64,000 nt of DNA. It comes from Aromatoleum petrolei. Lineage in GTDB: Bacteria; Pseudomonadota; Gammaproteobacteria; Burkholderiales; Rhodocyclaceae. Position 1 is the first letter of the stretch. Every line of letters starts with the position of its first letter. The notes beneath the pieces were generated by a model. The model worked only from the letters and a program-made list of their open reading frames with translations. It ran no database searches and was not told where the DNA came from. Positions 9,748 through 17,636 of the stretch are shown one piece after another. Made by a program: the position numbers and the translations under genes. Location: the NCBI RefSeq assembly GCF_017894385.1, contig NZ_CP059560.1, positions 1,488,001 through 1,552,000 on the forward strand, written 5' to 3'.

Positions 9748-10839
9748 ATGAACCCTTCCCGCGCCGACCGTCTGCAAACCGCCGCCTGGGCCGGCGTCGC
9801 GCTGGCGCTGGTCGCCCTGTTCTACGCCCTGTCGCCCATCCTCGCGCCCTTCGCGATCGCCGCCGTCTTCGCCTACATCTGCGATCCGGCGGTCAACTGG
9901 ATGGTCGCCCGGCGCATCCCGCGCCCGGCCGCGGTGCTGCTCGTGATCCTGGGCGCCGGCCTGCTGCTCGTGCTGCTGTTCCTGATCCTCGCCCCCATGA
10001 TCTGGCGCGAGGCGATCGCGCTCATCCGCCGCCTGCCCGACCTCATCGAACTCCTCAACGCCCGCGTCGCCCCCGTCCTGCAGGCGCGCTTCGACCTCGA
10101 CTTCCAGCTCGACGCCGCCTTCGTACGCACCTGGATCGCCGAACACTGGGACAGCGCCCAGGACCTCGTCCCCGTGATCCTCGGCCAGCTGCGCCAGGGC
10201 GGCCTCGCGCTCGCGGGCGCCGCCGCCAGCGTCTTCCTTGTACCGGTCGTGATGTTCTACCTGCTGCAGGAATGGCCGCACATCCTCGGCGGCCTGCAGA
10301 CCGTCATCCCGCGCCCCATGCTCGAACGCACGATGCGCATCATCAACGACATCGACCGCGTGCTCTCCGAATTCCTGCGCGGCCAGCTCTCGGTGATGCT
10401 GCTGCTGGCCGTCTTCTACAGCGTCGGCCTGTGGATCGCCGGCCTCAAGTTCGCGCTGCCCGTCGGCGTCGTTACCGGCCTGCTCGTCTTCATTCCCTAC
10501 ATCGGCTTCGGCGGCGGTCTGCTGCTCGCCATCCTCTCCGCGCTGCTGCAAGCCGAAGGCTGGCCGCCGCTGATCGGCGTCGCCATCGTGTTCGGCCTCG
10601 GCCAGCTCCTCGAGAGCTTCGTGCTCACTCCCTACCTCGTCGGCGAACGCATCGGCCTGCACCCGCTCGCCGTGATCTTCGCGCTGATGGCCTTCGGCCA
10701 GCTCTTCGGCTTCGTCGGCATCCTCGTCGCCCTGCCTGCGAGCGCCGCGATCCTGGTCGGCCTGCGCGAAGTGCGCACGGCCTGGCTCACGAGCCCTGTC
10801 TATCTCGGCGCCCCTCCTGACGACGCCCCCCCGCAATGA
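9748..10839 (+). CDS. AI-2E family transporter (PerM-like)
   Basis: A 363-residue membrane protein of the AI-2E exporter/PerM family. It has an N-terminal helix pair, then LAPFAIAAVFAYICDPAVNWMVARR, a middle extramembrane region (about 90-150), and a C-terminal hydrophobic block with FIPYIGFGGGLLLAILSALLQ and LVGERIGLHPLAVIFALMAFGQLFGFVGILVALPASAA, the most conserved family stretch. Members are linked to autoinducer or ion export, but the substrate here is unknown. Its TGA overlaps the ATG of hda (ATGA), so the two genes are likely translationally coupled. Confidence 0.92.
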   Translation: MNPSRADRLQTAAWAGVALALVALFYALSPILAPFAIAAVFAYICDPAVNWMVARRIPRPAAVLLVILGAGLLLVLLFLILAPMIWREAIALIRRLPDLIELLNARVAPVLQARFDLDFQLDAAFVRTWIAEHWDSAQDLVPVILGQLRQGGLALAGAAASVFLVPVVMFYLLQEWPHILGGLQTVIPRPMLERTMRIINDIDRVLSEFLRGQLSVMLLLAVFYSVGLWIAGLKFALPVGVVTGLLVFIPYIGFGGGLLLAILSALLQAEGWPPLIGVAIVFGLGQLLESFVLTPYLVGERIGLHPLAVIFALMAFGQLFGFVGILVALPASAAILVGLREVRTAWLTSPVYLGAPPDDAPPQ

Positions 10840-11516
10840 AACAGCTCGTCCTCGACATTCGCCCCGACGCACCGCCCACCCTCGACAACTTCGTCGTCGG
10901 CGGCAACGAAGAACTCGTCGCCGCACTGGCCGCCATCGCCGCCTCTGCAGGCGCTTCGCAGCCCGGCCACCTCTACCTGTGGGGCCCGACCGGCAGCGGC
11001 CGCAGCCACCTGCTGCGCGGCACGCTCGCCGCCGCCGGCGACCGGCCGACGGCCTGCATCGCCGCCGCCGAGGCCGGCCACGAATTGCCGCAGACGCCGG
11101 GCCTGCTCCTCGCCGTCGACGACGTCGACCGCCTCGACGACGCGGCCCAGATCGCCCTTTTCAACGCCTTCAACCGCTCACGCAGCCTCGGCCAGACCCT
11201 GCTGCTTGCAGGCAAGGAAGCCCCGCGCCAGCTCGCCCTGCGCGAGGACCTGCGCACCCGCATCGGCCAGTGCCTGATCTACGAGGTACGTCCGCTCGAC
11301 GACGAATCGCGCACGGCCATCCTCGCGACGCTCGCCGCCCGCCGCGGCCTGCGGCTGGCCGACGAAGTCATCGACTTCCTGATGCGCCACGGCCGCCGCG
11401 ACCTGCCCAGCCTGCTCGCCGTGCTCGACGCCCTCGACAACGCCTCCCTCGAACGCAAGCGCGCCGTCACGCTCCCGCTGCTGCGCGAAATGATGCAGGC
11501 CGGCCTCGAAATCTGA
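10836..11516 (+). CDS. hda: DnaA regulatory inactivator Hda
   Basis: Hda is a short DnaA-like AAA+ protein that, with the DNA-loaded beta clamp, stimulates hydrolysis of DnaA-bound ATP and so prevents re-initiation. The 226-residue protein begins KQLVLDIRPDAPPTLDNFVVGGNEE; the short motif near the N-terminus is where clamp binding is expected. A P-loop (GPTGSGRSHLLRG), a Walker-B-like LLLAVDDVDRLDD and a sensor-2 region follow. It lacks the DNA-binding domain IV of DnaA, as expected. The start overlaps the previous gene by four bases, and a HAD phosphatase gene follows 34 bases later. Confidence 0.93.
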   Translation: MKQLVLDIRPDAPPTLDNFVVGGNEELVAALAAIAASAGASQPGHLYLWGPTGSGRSHLLRGTLAAAGDRPTACIAAAEAGHELPQTPGLLLAVDDVDRLDDAAQIALFNAFNRSRSLGQTLLLAGKEAPRQLALREDLRTRIGQCLIYEVRPLDDESRTAILATLAARRGLRLADEVIDFLMRHGRRDLPSLLAVLDALDNASLERKRAVTLPLLREMMQAGLEI

Positions 11517-11550
11517 GCCGGCCGCACACCCCAAACTCCAAGGAAACACA

Positions 11551-12213
11551 GTGGATCTCGTCCTCTTCGACCTCGACAACACCCTCCTCGCCGGCGACTC
11601 CGACTTCGAGTGGGCCCAGTTCCTGATCGCCAAGGGCGTCCTCGACCGCGAAGTGCAGGAAGCCAGGAACGTCCGGTTCTACGAGCAGTACAAGGCCGGC
11701 ACGCTGGACATCTTCGAGTTCCTCGACTTCCAACTCGCCCCGCTCGCCCGCCATCCGCGCGAGCAACTCGACGCCTGGCACCGCGAATTCATGGCCACCT
11801 CGATTGCACCGATGATCACCGACAAGGCCCGCACACTGGTGCGCCAACATATCGACAGCGGCGCGATGGTCGCCGTGGTCACCGCCACCAACAGCTTCGT
11901 CACCGGTCCCATCGTGCGCGAGTTCGGTATCCCCCACCTCGTCGCGACCATCCCCGCGCAGGAGAACGGCGCCTTCACCGGCAAGCCGCGCGGCATGCCC
12001 GCCTTCAAGGCCGGCAAGATCGAGCGCGTCGACGCCTGGCTCGAATCGCTCGGCCTCTATACCGGCAGCTTCGCGCGCTCGTGGTTCTACAGCGACTCGC
12101 ACAACGACCTGCCGCTGATGTCGCGCGTGACCGACCCTGTCGCCGTCGACCCCGACGACACCCTGCGCGCCCACGCACAGACCGCCGGCTGGCCGGTCAT
12201 CTCGCTGCGCTGA
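11551..12213 (+). CDS. HAD-IB family hydrolase (SerB-like)
   Basis: A 220-residue haloacid dehalogenase-type phosphatase. The catalytic motif DLDNTLLAGDSDFEW (residues 7 on) gives the nucleophile and acid aspartates, motif II lies in VVTATNSFVT, and motif III/IV is seen in WFYSDSHNDLPLM. This combination marks the HAD-IB group that includes phosphoserine phosphatase SerB. The start is GTG, preceded by AAGGA with good spacing. It sits between hda and pcnB, as in many betaproteobacteria. The substrate is not established. Confidence 0.88.
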   Translation: MDLVLFDLDNTLLAGDSDFEWAQFLIAKGVLDREVQEARNVRFYEQYKAGTLDIFEFLDFQLAPLARHPREQLDAWHREFMATSIAPMITDKARTLVRQHIDSGAMVAVVTATNSFVTGPIVREFGIPHLVATIPAQENGAFTGKPRGMPAFKAGKIERVDAWLESLGLYTGSFARSWFYSDSHNDLPLMSRVTDPVAVDPDDTLRAHAQTAGWPVISLR

Positions 12214-12222
12214 ACGGCCCGC

Positions 12223-12244
12223 GCCCGCAGCCATGGCTGCGGGC
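12223..12244. terminator. Perfect 22-bp palindrome after the HAD gene
   Basis: GCCCGCAGCC followed by its exact complement makes a 22-bp perfect palindrome ten bases after the HAD stop. It can fold into a very stable hairpin but no T-run follows on either strand, so any terminator role is uncertain. Confidence 0.45.
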
Positions 12245-12300
12245 AGGCGCCGCATCGGTTATGATTCACGGCTTATGTTGACCGCAAGCCCCTTCCTCCA

Positions 12301-13659
12301 ATGATCCGCAAGCTGCTGCGCAAGGTCTTCCGCCGCGCCGCCTCGCCCATCAACACCGAACCTGCCCTGGTCCCCGTCACCCAGCACGGCATCCGTCGCG
12401 AACAGATCTCGCCCGCCGCCCGCAAGGTGTGCACCGTGCTGCAGGAAGCCGGTCACAAGGCCTTTGTCGTCGGTGGTGCGGTACGCGACCTGCTGGTCGG
12501 CCATCCCCCCAAGGACTACGACGTCGCCACCAGCGCAACGCCCGAGGAAGTGCGCGCGTTGTTCCGCCGCTCGCGCATCATCGGCCGCCGCTTCAAGATC
12601 GTGCACGTCATGAGCGGCCCGGAAACGATCGAAGTCTCGACCTTCCGCGCCAGCCAGACCGCCGAGGACGCCGACACCGACGAGCACGGACGCGTCCTGC
12701 GCGACAACGTGTACGGTTCGCAGGCCGAGGACGCCACACGCCGCGACTTCACCGTCAACGCGCTTTACTACGACCCGACCACGGAACAGATCCTCGACTA
12801 CCACCACGGCGTCGCCGACCTCAAGCAGAAGACGCTGCGCATCATCGGCGACCCGCGCGCACGCTACCGCGAAGACCCCGTGCGCATGCTGCGCGGCGTG
12901 CGCCTCGGCGCCAAGCTCGGACTCACACTCGACCCCGCCGCGCGCAACCCCATCCGCGAGATGGCCGAACTCCTCGAGAACGTGCCCGCGGCACGCCTCT
13001 TCGACGAGATGCTCAAGCTGCTGTTCTCCGGCTACGCCGTCAAATGCCTGAAACAGTTGCGCGAGGAAGGCCTGCACCACGGCCTTCTGCCGCTGCTCGA
13101 CGTGATCCTCGAACAGCCCCTGGGCGAGCGCTTCGTGTGGCTGTCGCTGGAGAACACCGACGAACGCGTGCGCACTGACAAGCCCGTCTCTCCCGGCTTC
13201 CTGTTCGCGACCCTGCTGTGGCACGAAGTGCTCGCCAACTGGGAAGCACGCCGGAAGACCGGCGAGCACAACCAGCCCGCGCTCTTCGCGGCGATGGACG
13301 AAGTGCTCGACAAGCAGGCCGGCAAGCTCGCGATCACCAAGCGCATCGTTGGCGACATCAAGGAAATCTGGGCCCTGCAGCCGCGCTTCGACAAGTGCAC
13401 CGGCAAGACGCCCTATCGCCTCATCGAACAACCGCGCTACCGCGCCGCGTGGGACTTCCTGCGCCTGCGCGCCCAGTCCGGCGAGATCGACACGGCGCTG
13501 CCGGAATGGTGGGATCGCTTCGCCCACGCCGGCCACGACGCGCGCGAAGCCCTGCTCGCCGAGGCGCCGTCCGCCGGCGAAACCGCCGAGCGCAAACGGC
13601 GCCGACGCCGGCGCAAACCGGCCGCAGCCGAGGCCACCGCGAGCAGCGACGCGTCATGA
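12301..13659 (+). CDS. pcnB: Poly(A) polymerase I PcnB
   Basis: A class II nucleotidyltransferase that adds A tails to RNA 3' ends, marking them for decay. Of 452 residues, the catalytic head holds FVVGGAVRDLLVGHPPKDYDVATSATPEEV (the G-G-x-V-R and D-x-D motifs) and RRDFTVNALYYDP. The RRFKIVHVMSGPETIEVSTFR stretch and a very basic C-terminal tail (KRRRRRRKP) favour poly(A) polymerase over the related CCA-adding enzyme. ATG start at 12301. The stop overlaps folK by four bases (ATGA), so they are probably one operon. Confidence 0.93.
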   Translation: MIRKLLRKVFRRAASPINTEPALVPVTQHGIRREQISPAARKVCTVLQEAGHKAFVVGGAVRDLLVGHPPKDYDVATSATPEEVRALFRRSRIIGRRFKIVHVMSGPETIEVSTFRASQTAEDADTDEHGRVLRDNVYGSQAEDATRRDFTVNALYYDPTTEQILDYHHGVADLKQKTLRIIGDPRARYREDPVRMLRGVRLGAKLGLTLDPAARNPIREMAELLENVPAARLFDEMLKLLFSGYAVKCLKQLREEGLHHGLLPLLDVILEQPLGERFVWLSLENTDERVRTDKPVSPGFLFATLLWHEVLANWEARRKTGEHNQPALFAAMDEVLDKQAGKLAITKRIVGDIKEIWALQPRFDKCTGKTPYRLIEQPRYRAAWDFLRLRAQSGEIDTALPEWWDRFAHAGHDAREALLAEAPSAGETAERKRRRRRRKPAAAEATASSDAS

Positions 13660-14168
13660 CCACCCACCGCCCGCCGCCGGAAGGCGGCCCGGTGCGCGCG
13701 TTCATCGCCCTCGGCGCCAATCTGGGCGATGCCGCCGCGACGCTCGACAGCGCCTTCGCCGCCCTGGACGCCCTGCCCGGCACCCGCCTCATCGCGCGTT
13801 CCGGCCTCTATCGCACGGCACCGATCGGCGTCACCGCCCACCCGGATTACCTGAACGCCGTCGCCGAAGTGGAAACCACGCTGCCCGCGCGAAAGCTCCT
13901 CAACACCCTGCTGACCCTCGAAGCGCTGCACGGCCGCACGCGCGAAACGGAGCTCGCTCCGCGCACGCTCGATCTCGACCTGCTCCTCTACGGCGACGCG
14001 TCGATCTCCCAACCGGGCCTCGAGATCCCGCACCCGCGCATGCACCAGCGGGCCTTCGTTCTCGTCCCGCTCGCCGAGATCGCGCCGGACACGGCGATTC
14101 CCGGCCATGGCCGCGCCGCCGACCTGCTCGACGCCGTGGGCGACCAGCGCATCGAGCGCATTTCCTGA
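13656..14168 (+). CDS. folK: HPPK, folate pyrophosphokinase FolK
   Basis: FolK transfers pyrophosphate from ATP to 6-hydroxymethyl-dihydropterin before its joining to p-aminobenzoate in folate synthesis. The 170-residue protein shows FIALGANLGDAAATLDSAFAAL at the N-terminus and the RTLDLDLLLYGD and IPHPRMHQRAFVLVPLAEI signatures. I start it at ATG 13656, which overlaps the pcnB stop by four bases, although the frame stays open far upstream inside pcnB. The pcnB-folK pairing is common in proteobacteria; panB and panC follow a little downstream. Confidence 0.96.
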   Translation: MTTHRPPPEGGPVRAFIALGANLGDAAATLDSAFAALDALPGTRLIARSGLYRTAPIGVTAHPDYLNAVAEVETTLPARKLLNTLLTLEALHGRTRETELAPRTLDLDLLLYGDASISQPGLEIPHPRMHQRAFVLVPLAEIAPDTAIPGHGRAADLLDAVGDQRIERIS

Positions 14169-14192
14169 TCCACCTGTAACACCGAGTCGCCC

Positions 14193-14555
14193 ATGACTGC
14201 CTGGATGCAGACCCTTCCCGCCTGGGTGCAGACCGCGATGCTGCTCACCGCATCGAATGTCTTCATGACCTTCGCGTGGTACGGGCACCTCAAGAACATG
14301 CAGTCGAAGGCCTGGTTCGTCGCCGCCATCGTCAGTTGGGGCATCGCCCTCTTCGAGTACCTGCTACAGGTGCCCGCGAACCGCATCGGCGCAACCGAAC
14401 TAAGCCTCGCCCAGCTCAAGATAATGCAGGAAGTCATCACCCTGCTGGTCTTCGTCCCCTTCGTCGTGCTGTACATGAAGCAGCCGGTCAAGCTTGACTA
14501 CCTTTGGGCCGCCCTGTGTATGCTTGGCGCGGTATATTTCATTTTCAGAAACTAA
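14193..14555 (+). CDS. DMT-like small membrane protein, DUF486
   Basis: A 120-residue protein with four predicted membrane helices. The stretches NVFMTFAWYGHLKN, VSWGIALFEYLLQVPANRIG and KIMQEVITLLVFVPFVVLYM are typical of the DUF486 group, small half-size relatives of drug/metabolite transporters whose substrate is not known. It lies 24 bases after folK and 15 bases before the deoxynucleoside kinase gene, so it is probably co-transcribed with them. Confidence 0.85.
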   Translation: MTAWMQTLPAWVQTAMLLTASNVFMTFAWYGHLKNMQSKAWFVAAIVSWGIALFEYLLQVPANRIGATELSLAQLKIMQEVITLLVFVPFVVLYMKQPVKLDYLWAALCMLGAVYFIFRN

Positions 14556-14570
14556 AGGCGACTTTGCTGC

Positions 14571-15212
14571 ATGTTCGACAAGGCACGCTACATCGTGGTC
14601 GAAGGCCCCATCGGCGCGGGCAAGACCTCGCTCGCCCGGCGGCTTGCGGAACGTCTCGACGCGCGGGCGCTGTTCGAGCAGCCCGAACTCAACCCCTTCC
14701 TCGGCCGCTTCTACCAGGACGCCGATCGCTGGGCGATGTCGACCCAGCTGCACTTCCTGTTCCAGCGCTTTGACCAGCTCGGCATCGTTGCCGAGGAGAT
14801 GGAGAAGCAGCAGCGCGTCGTGTCCGACTTCGTGCTCGACAAGGATCCGCTGTTCGCGGCGCTGAACCTCGCCTCCGACGAACTCGCGCTCTACCAGCGC
14901 GTGTTCGATGCAATGAAGCCCGCAAGCCCGCCGAAGCCGGACCTCATCATCTACCTGCAGGCCAAGCCCGAAACGCTGGTCGAACGCGTGCGCCGGCGCG
15001 GCCTCGATACCGAGCGGCGAATCACCGAGCAGTACCTCGAGCGTGTCGCCGAACGCTACGCGCGCTTCTTCTACCAGTACGACGCCGCGCCGCTGTTCAT
15101 CGTCGATGCCGAAGTCCTCAACCCGGTCGATCACGATGACGACTTCGAACTCCTCCTCGATCGCCTGCGCAACATGCGCAGCTATCGAGAATTCTTCGGC
15201 TACGCCGCCTGA
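14571..15212 (+). CDS. Deoxynucleoside kinase family protein
   Basis: A 213-residue P-loop kinase: IVVEGPIGAGKTSLARRLAE (P-loop residues 12-19), RFYQDADRWAMSTQLHFLFQRF, a D-F-V-L-D-K-D segment where the DRS-type motif is expected, and the lid region RVRRRGLDTERRITEQYLERV. This matches the bacterial deoxyadenosine/deoxyguanosine kinase type, which salvages deoxynucleosides. In betaproteobacteria such a gene often precedes panB, as here (panB starts 78 bases on). The exact nucleoside preference is not visible. Confidence 0.87.
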   Translation: MFDKARYIVVEGPIGAGKTSLARRLAERLDARALFEQPELNPFLGRFYQDADRWAMSTQLHFLFQRFDQLGIVAEEMEKQQRVVSDFVLDKDPLFAALNLASDELALYQRVFDAMKPASPPKPDLIIYLQAKPETLVERVRRRGLDTERRITEQYLERVAERYARFFYQYDAAPLFIVDAEVLNPVDHDDDFELLLDRLRNMRSYREFFGYAA

Positions 15213-15290
15213 GCCAACGGCCGGCGGAACCATACGGCCTGCACAAGCGCGCAATTCAAGAATGACCCGCGCCTCTTCCGAGGAACACCG

Positions 15291-16106
15291 ATGAGCTACC
15301 TCCAGGACGAAAAACCCGTCACCCTGTCCGAGCTTGCCAAGATGCGCAGCGAAGGGCGCAAGATCGCCATGCTCACCTGCTACGACGCGAGCTTTGCCGC
15401 GCTGCTCGAACGCGCCGGCGTGGACGTCGCGTTGGTCGGGGACTCCCTCGGCAACGTGGTGCAGGGGCAAAAATCGACCCTGCCGGTAACCCTCGACCAG
15501 ATGGTCTACCACACCGAGTGCGTGGCCCGCGCCAACACCCGCCTGTTCATCGTTGCCGACATGTCCTTCGGCAGCTACCAGGAAAGCCCCGAACAGGCGC
15601 TGCGCAACGCCGCGCGCCTGATGGCGGCCGGCGCCCACATGGTCAAGCTCGAAGGCGGAGCTTTCATGGCCGAGACCGTGCGCTTCCTCGTCGAACGCGG
15701 TGTGCCCGTGTGCGCGCACATCGGCCTCACGCCGCAGTCCGTGAACCAGCTCGGTGGCTACCGCGTGCAGGGCCGCAGCGAAGCGGGCGCCGCGCAACTC
15801 AAGGCGGATGCGCTCGCGCTTGAGCAGGCGGGCGCCGCGCTGATGGTGATGGAAATGGTGCCCGCCCCCCTCGCCGGCGAAGTCACTGCCAGCCTCACCT
15901 CGATGGCCACGATAGGCATCGGTGCCGGCCCCGCCTGCGACGGCCAGGTCCTGGTGCTGCATGACATGATCGGCGTCTATCCCGGGCGCAAGGCGCGCTT
16001 CGTCAAGAATTTCATGCCCGGCGCCGCAAGCATCGACGAAGCCGTCGCCCACTACGTAAGCGCGGTCAAGGACGGCAGCTTCCCCGCCGCCGAACACTGC
16101 TACTGA
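15291..16106 (+). CDS. panB: 3-methyl-2-oxobutanoate hydroxymethyltransferase PanB
   Basis: PanB makes ketopantoate from 2-oxoisovalerate and methylene-tetrahydrofolate, the first committed step to pantothenate and CoA. The 271-residue TIM-barrel protein has [59 protein letters not shown] and [20 protein letters not shown], all diagnostic. A good ribosome site (CGAGGAA) precedes the ATG. panC follows 24 bases later in the same operon. Its oxoacid substrate is the valine precursor made by the ilv genes found at 22.4-25.7 kb. Confidence 0.98.
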   Translation: MSYLQDEKPVTLSELAKMRSEGRKIAMLTCYDASFAALLERAGVDVALVGDSLGNVVQGQKSTLPVTLDQMVYHTECVARANTRLFIVADMSFGSYQESPEQALRNAARLMAAGAHMVKLEGGAFMAETVRFLVERGVPVCAHIGLTPQSVNQLGGYRVQGRSEAGAAQLKADALALEQAGAALMVMEMVPAPLAGEVTASLTSMATIGIGAGPACDGQVLVLHDMIGVYPGRKARFVKNFMPGAASIDEAVAHYVSAVKDGSFPAAEHCY

Positions 16107-16958
<852 letters not shown>

Positions 16959-16963
16959 CGCGC

Positions 16964-16984
16964 GCAGGGCCGTAGCGGCCCTGC
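16964..16984 (+). terminator. Stem-loop after panC, no T-run
   Basis: A perfect 9-bp stem (GCAGGGCCG/CGGCCCTGC) with loop TAG directly follows panC. No T-run follows, so it may stabilise the mRNA end or act with Rho rather than as a classical terminator. Confidence 0.5.
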
Positions 16985-17091
16985 CGGACATTGCGCACTT
17001 GCATCCGCGCGCGGTTCGTTTCAAGCTATGCCAGTATGCTCCCGATCGGCGGGAGAGCCGCGTGAATGCCTAACACGAACGGAGGGACACG

Positions 17092-17544
17092 ATGCTTGCG
17101 ACGACAGTGACAGTGCGGCAGATTCTCGAACAGAAAGGCTCGACGACGCACTCGGTGACACCCGGCGTCAGCGTCCTCGACGCCCTTGCGATGATGGCGA
17201 AACACGACATCGGCTCGGTGCTGGTGATCGAAAACGAGCGCCTCGTCGGCATCTTCACCGAACGCGACTACGCGCGGAAACTCGTCCTCAAGGGCCTCAA
17301 TTCGCGCGAAGCCACCGTAGGCGACGTGATGACGCCGAACGTGTGCACGATCACCCCGTCGCTGGCGATCGACTCGGTGATGAACATCATGACGGAAAAC
17401 CGCTTCCGTCACCTGCCGGTGGTCGAGCACGGCCGTATCGTCGGCATCGTCACGATCGGCGACGTGGTCAAGTCCATCATCGACCAGCAGGAAAAGACGA
17501 TCAACCACCTGTCGAACTACATTGCCGGCGAACTGACGACTTGA
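17092..17544 (+). CDS. CBS domain protein
   Basis: A 150-residue cytoplasmic protein made of two CBS domains (about residues 10-65 and 75-135). Typical stretches are VSVLDALAMMAKHDIGSVLVIENERLVGIFTERDYARKL and VGDVMTPNVCTITPSLAIDSVMNIMTENRFRHLPVVEHGRIVGIVTIGDVVK. CBS pairs bind adenine nucleotides and often sense energy state. As a stand-alone unit without an effector domain it is a likely regulatory partner of another protein, which the context does not identify. It is followed by its own terminator and faces pepN. Confidence 0.9.
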   Translation: MLATTVTVRQILEQKGSTTHSVTPGVSVLDALAMMAKHDIGSVLVIENERLVGIFTERDYARKLVLKGLNSREATVGDVMTPNVCTITPSLAIDSVMNIMTENRFRHLPVVEHGRIVGIVTIGDVVKSIIDQQEKTINHLSNYIAGELTT

Positions 17545-17549
17545 TTCCC

Positions 17550-17582
17550 GGCCGGGACGCAGACGCCGCGCTCCGGCCTTTT
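17550..17582 (+). terminator. Likely terminator after the CBS gene
   Basis: A GGCCGG/CCGGCC stem (17550-17555, 17573-17578) with a 17-base loop, followed by TTTT, six bases past the CBS stop. Confidence 0.55.
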
Positions 17583-17594
17583 CAACGAGCCGAT

Positions 17595-17629
17595 CAACCA
17601 GCGGCCCGGATTGAGGCGTCGCCTGGTTG
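17595..17629. terminator. Second stem-loop between CBS and pepN genes
   Basis: CAACCAG/CTGGTTG arms (17595-17601, 17623-17629) lie in the short gap between two convergent genes. GGGGTTTTAA follows on the plus strand. It could serve either gene; there is no strong T-run on the minus strand. Confidence 0.4.
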
Positions 17630-17636
17630 AGGGGTT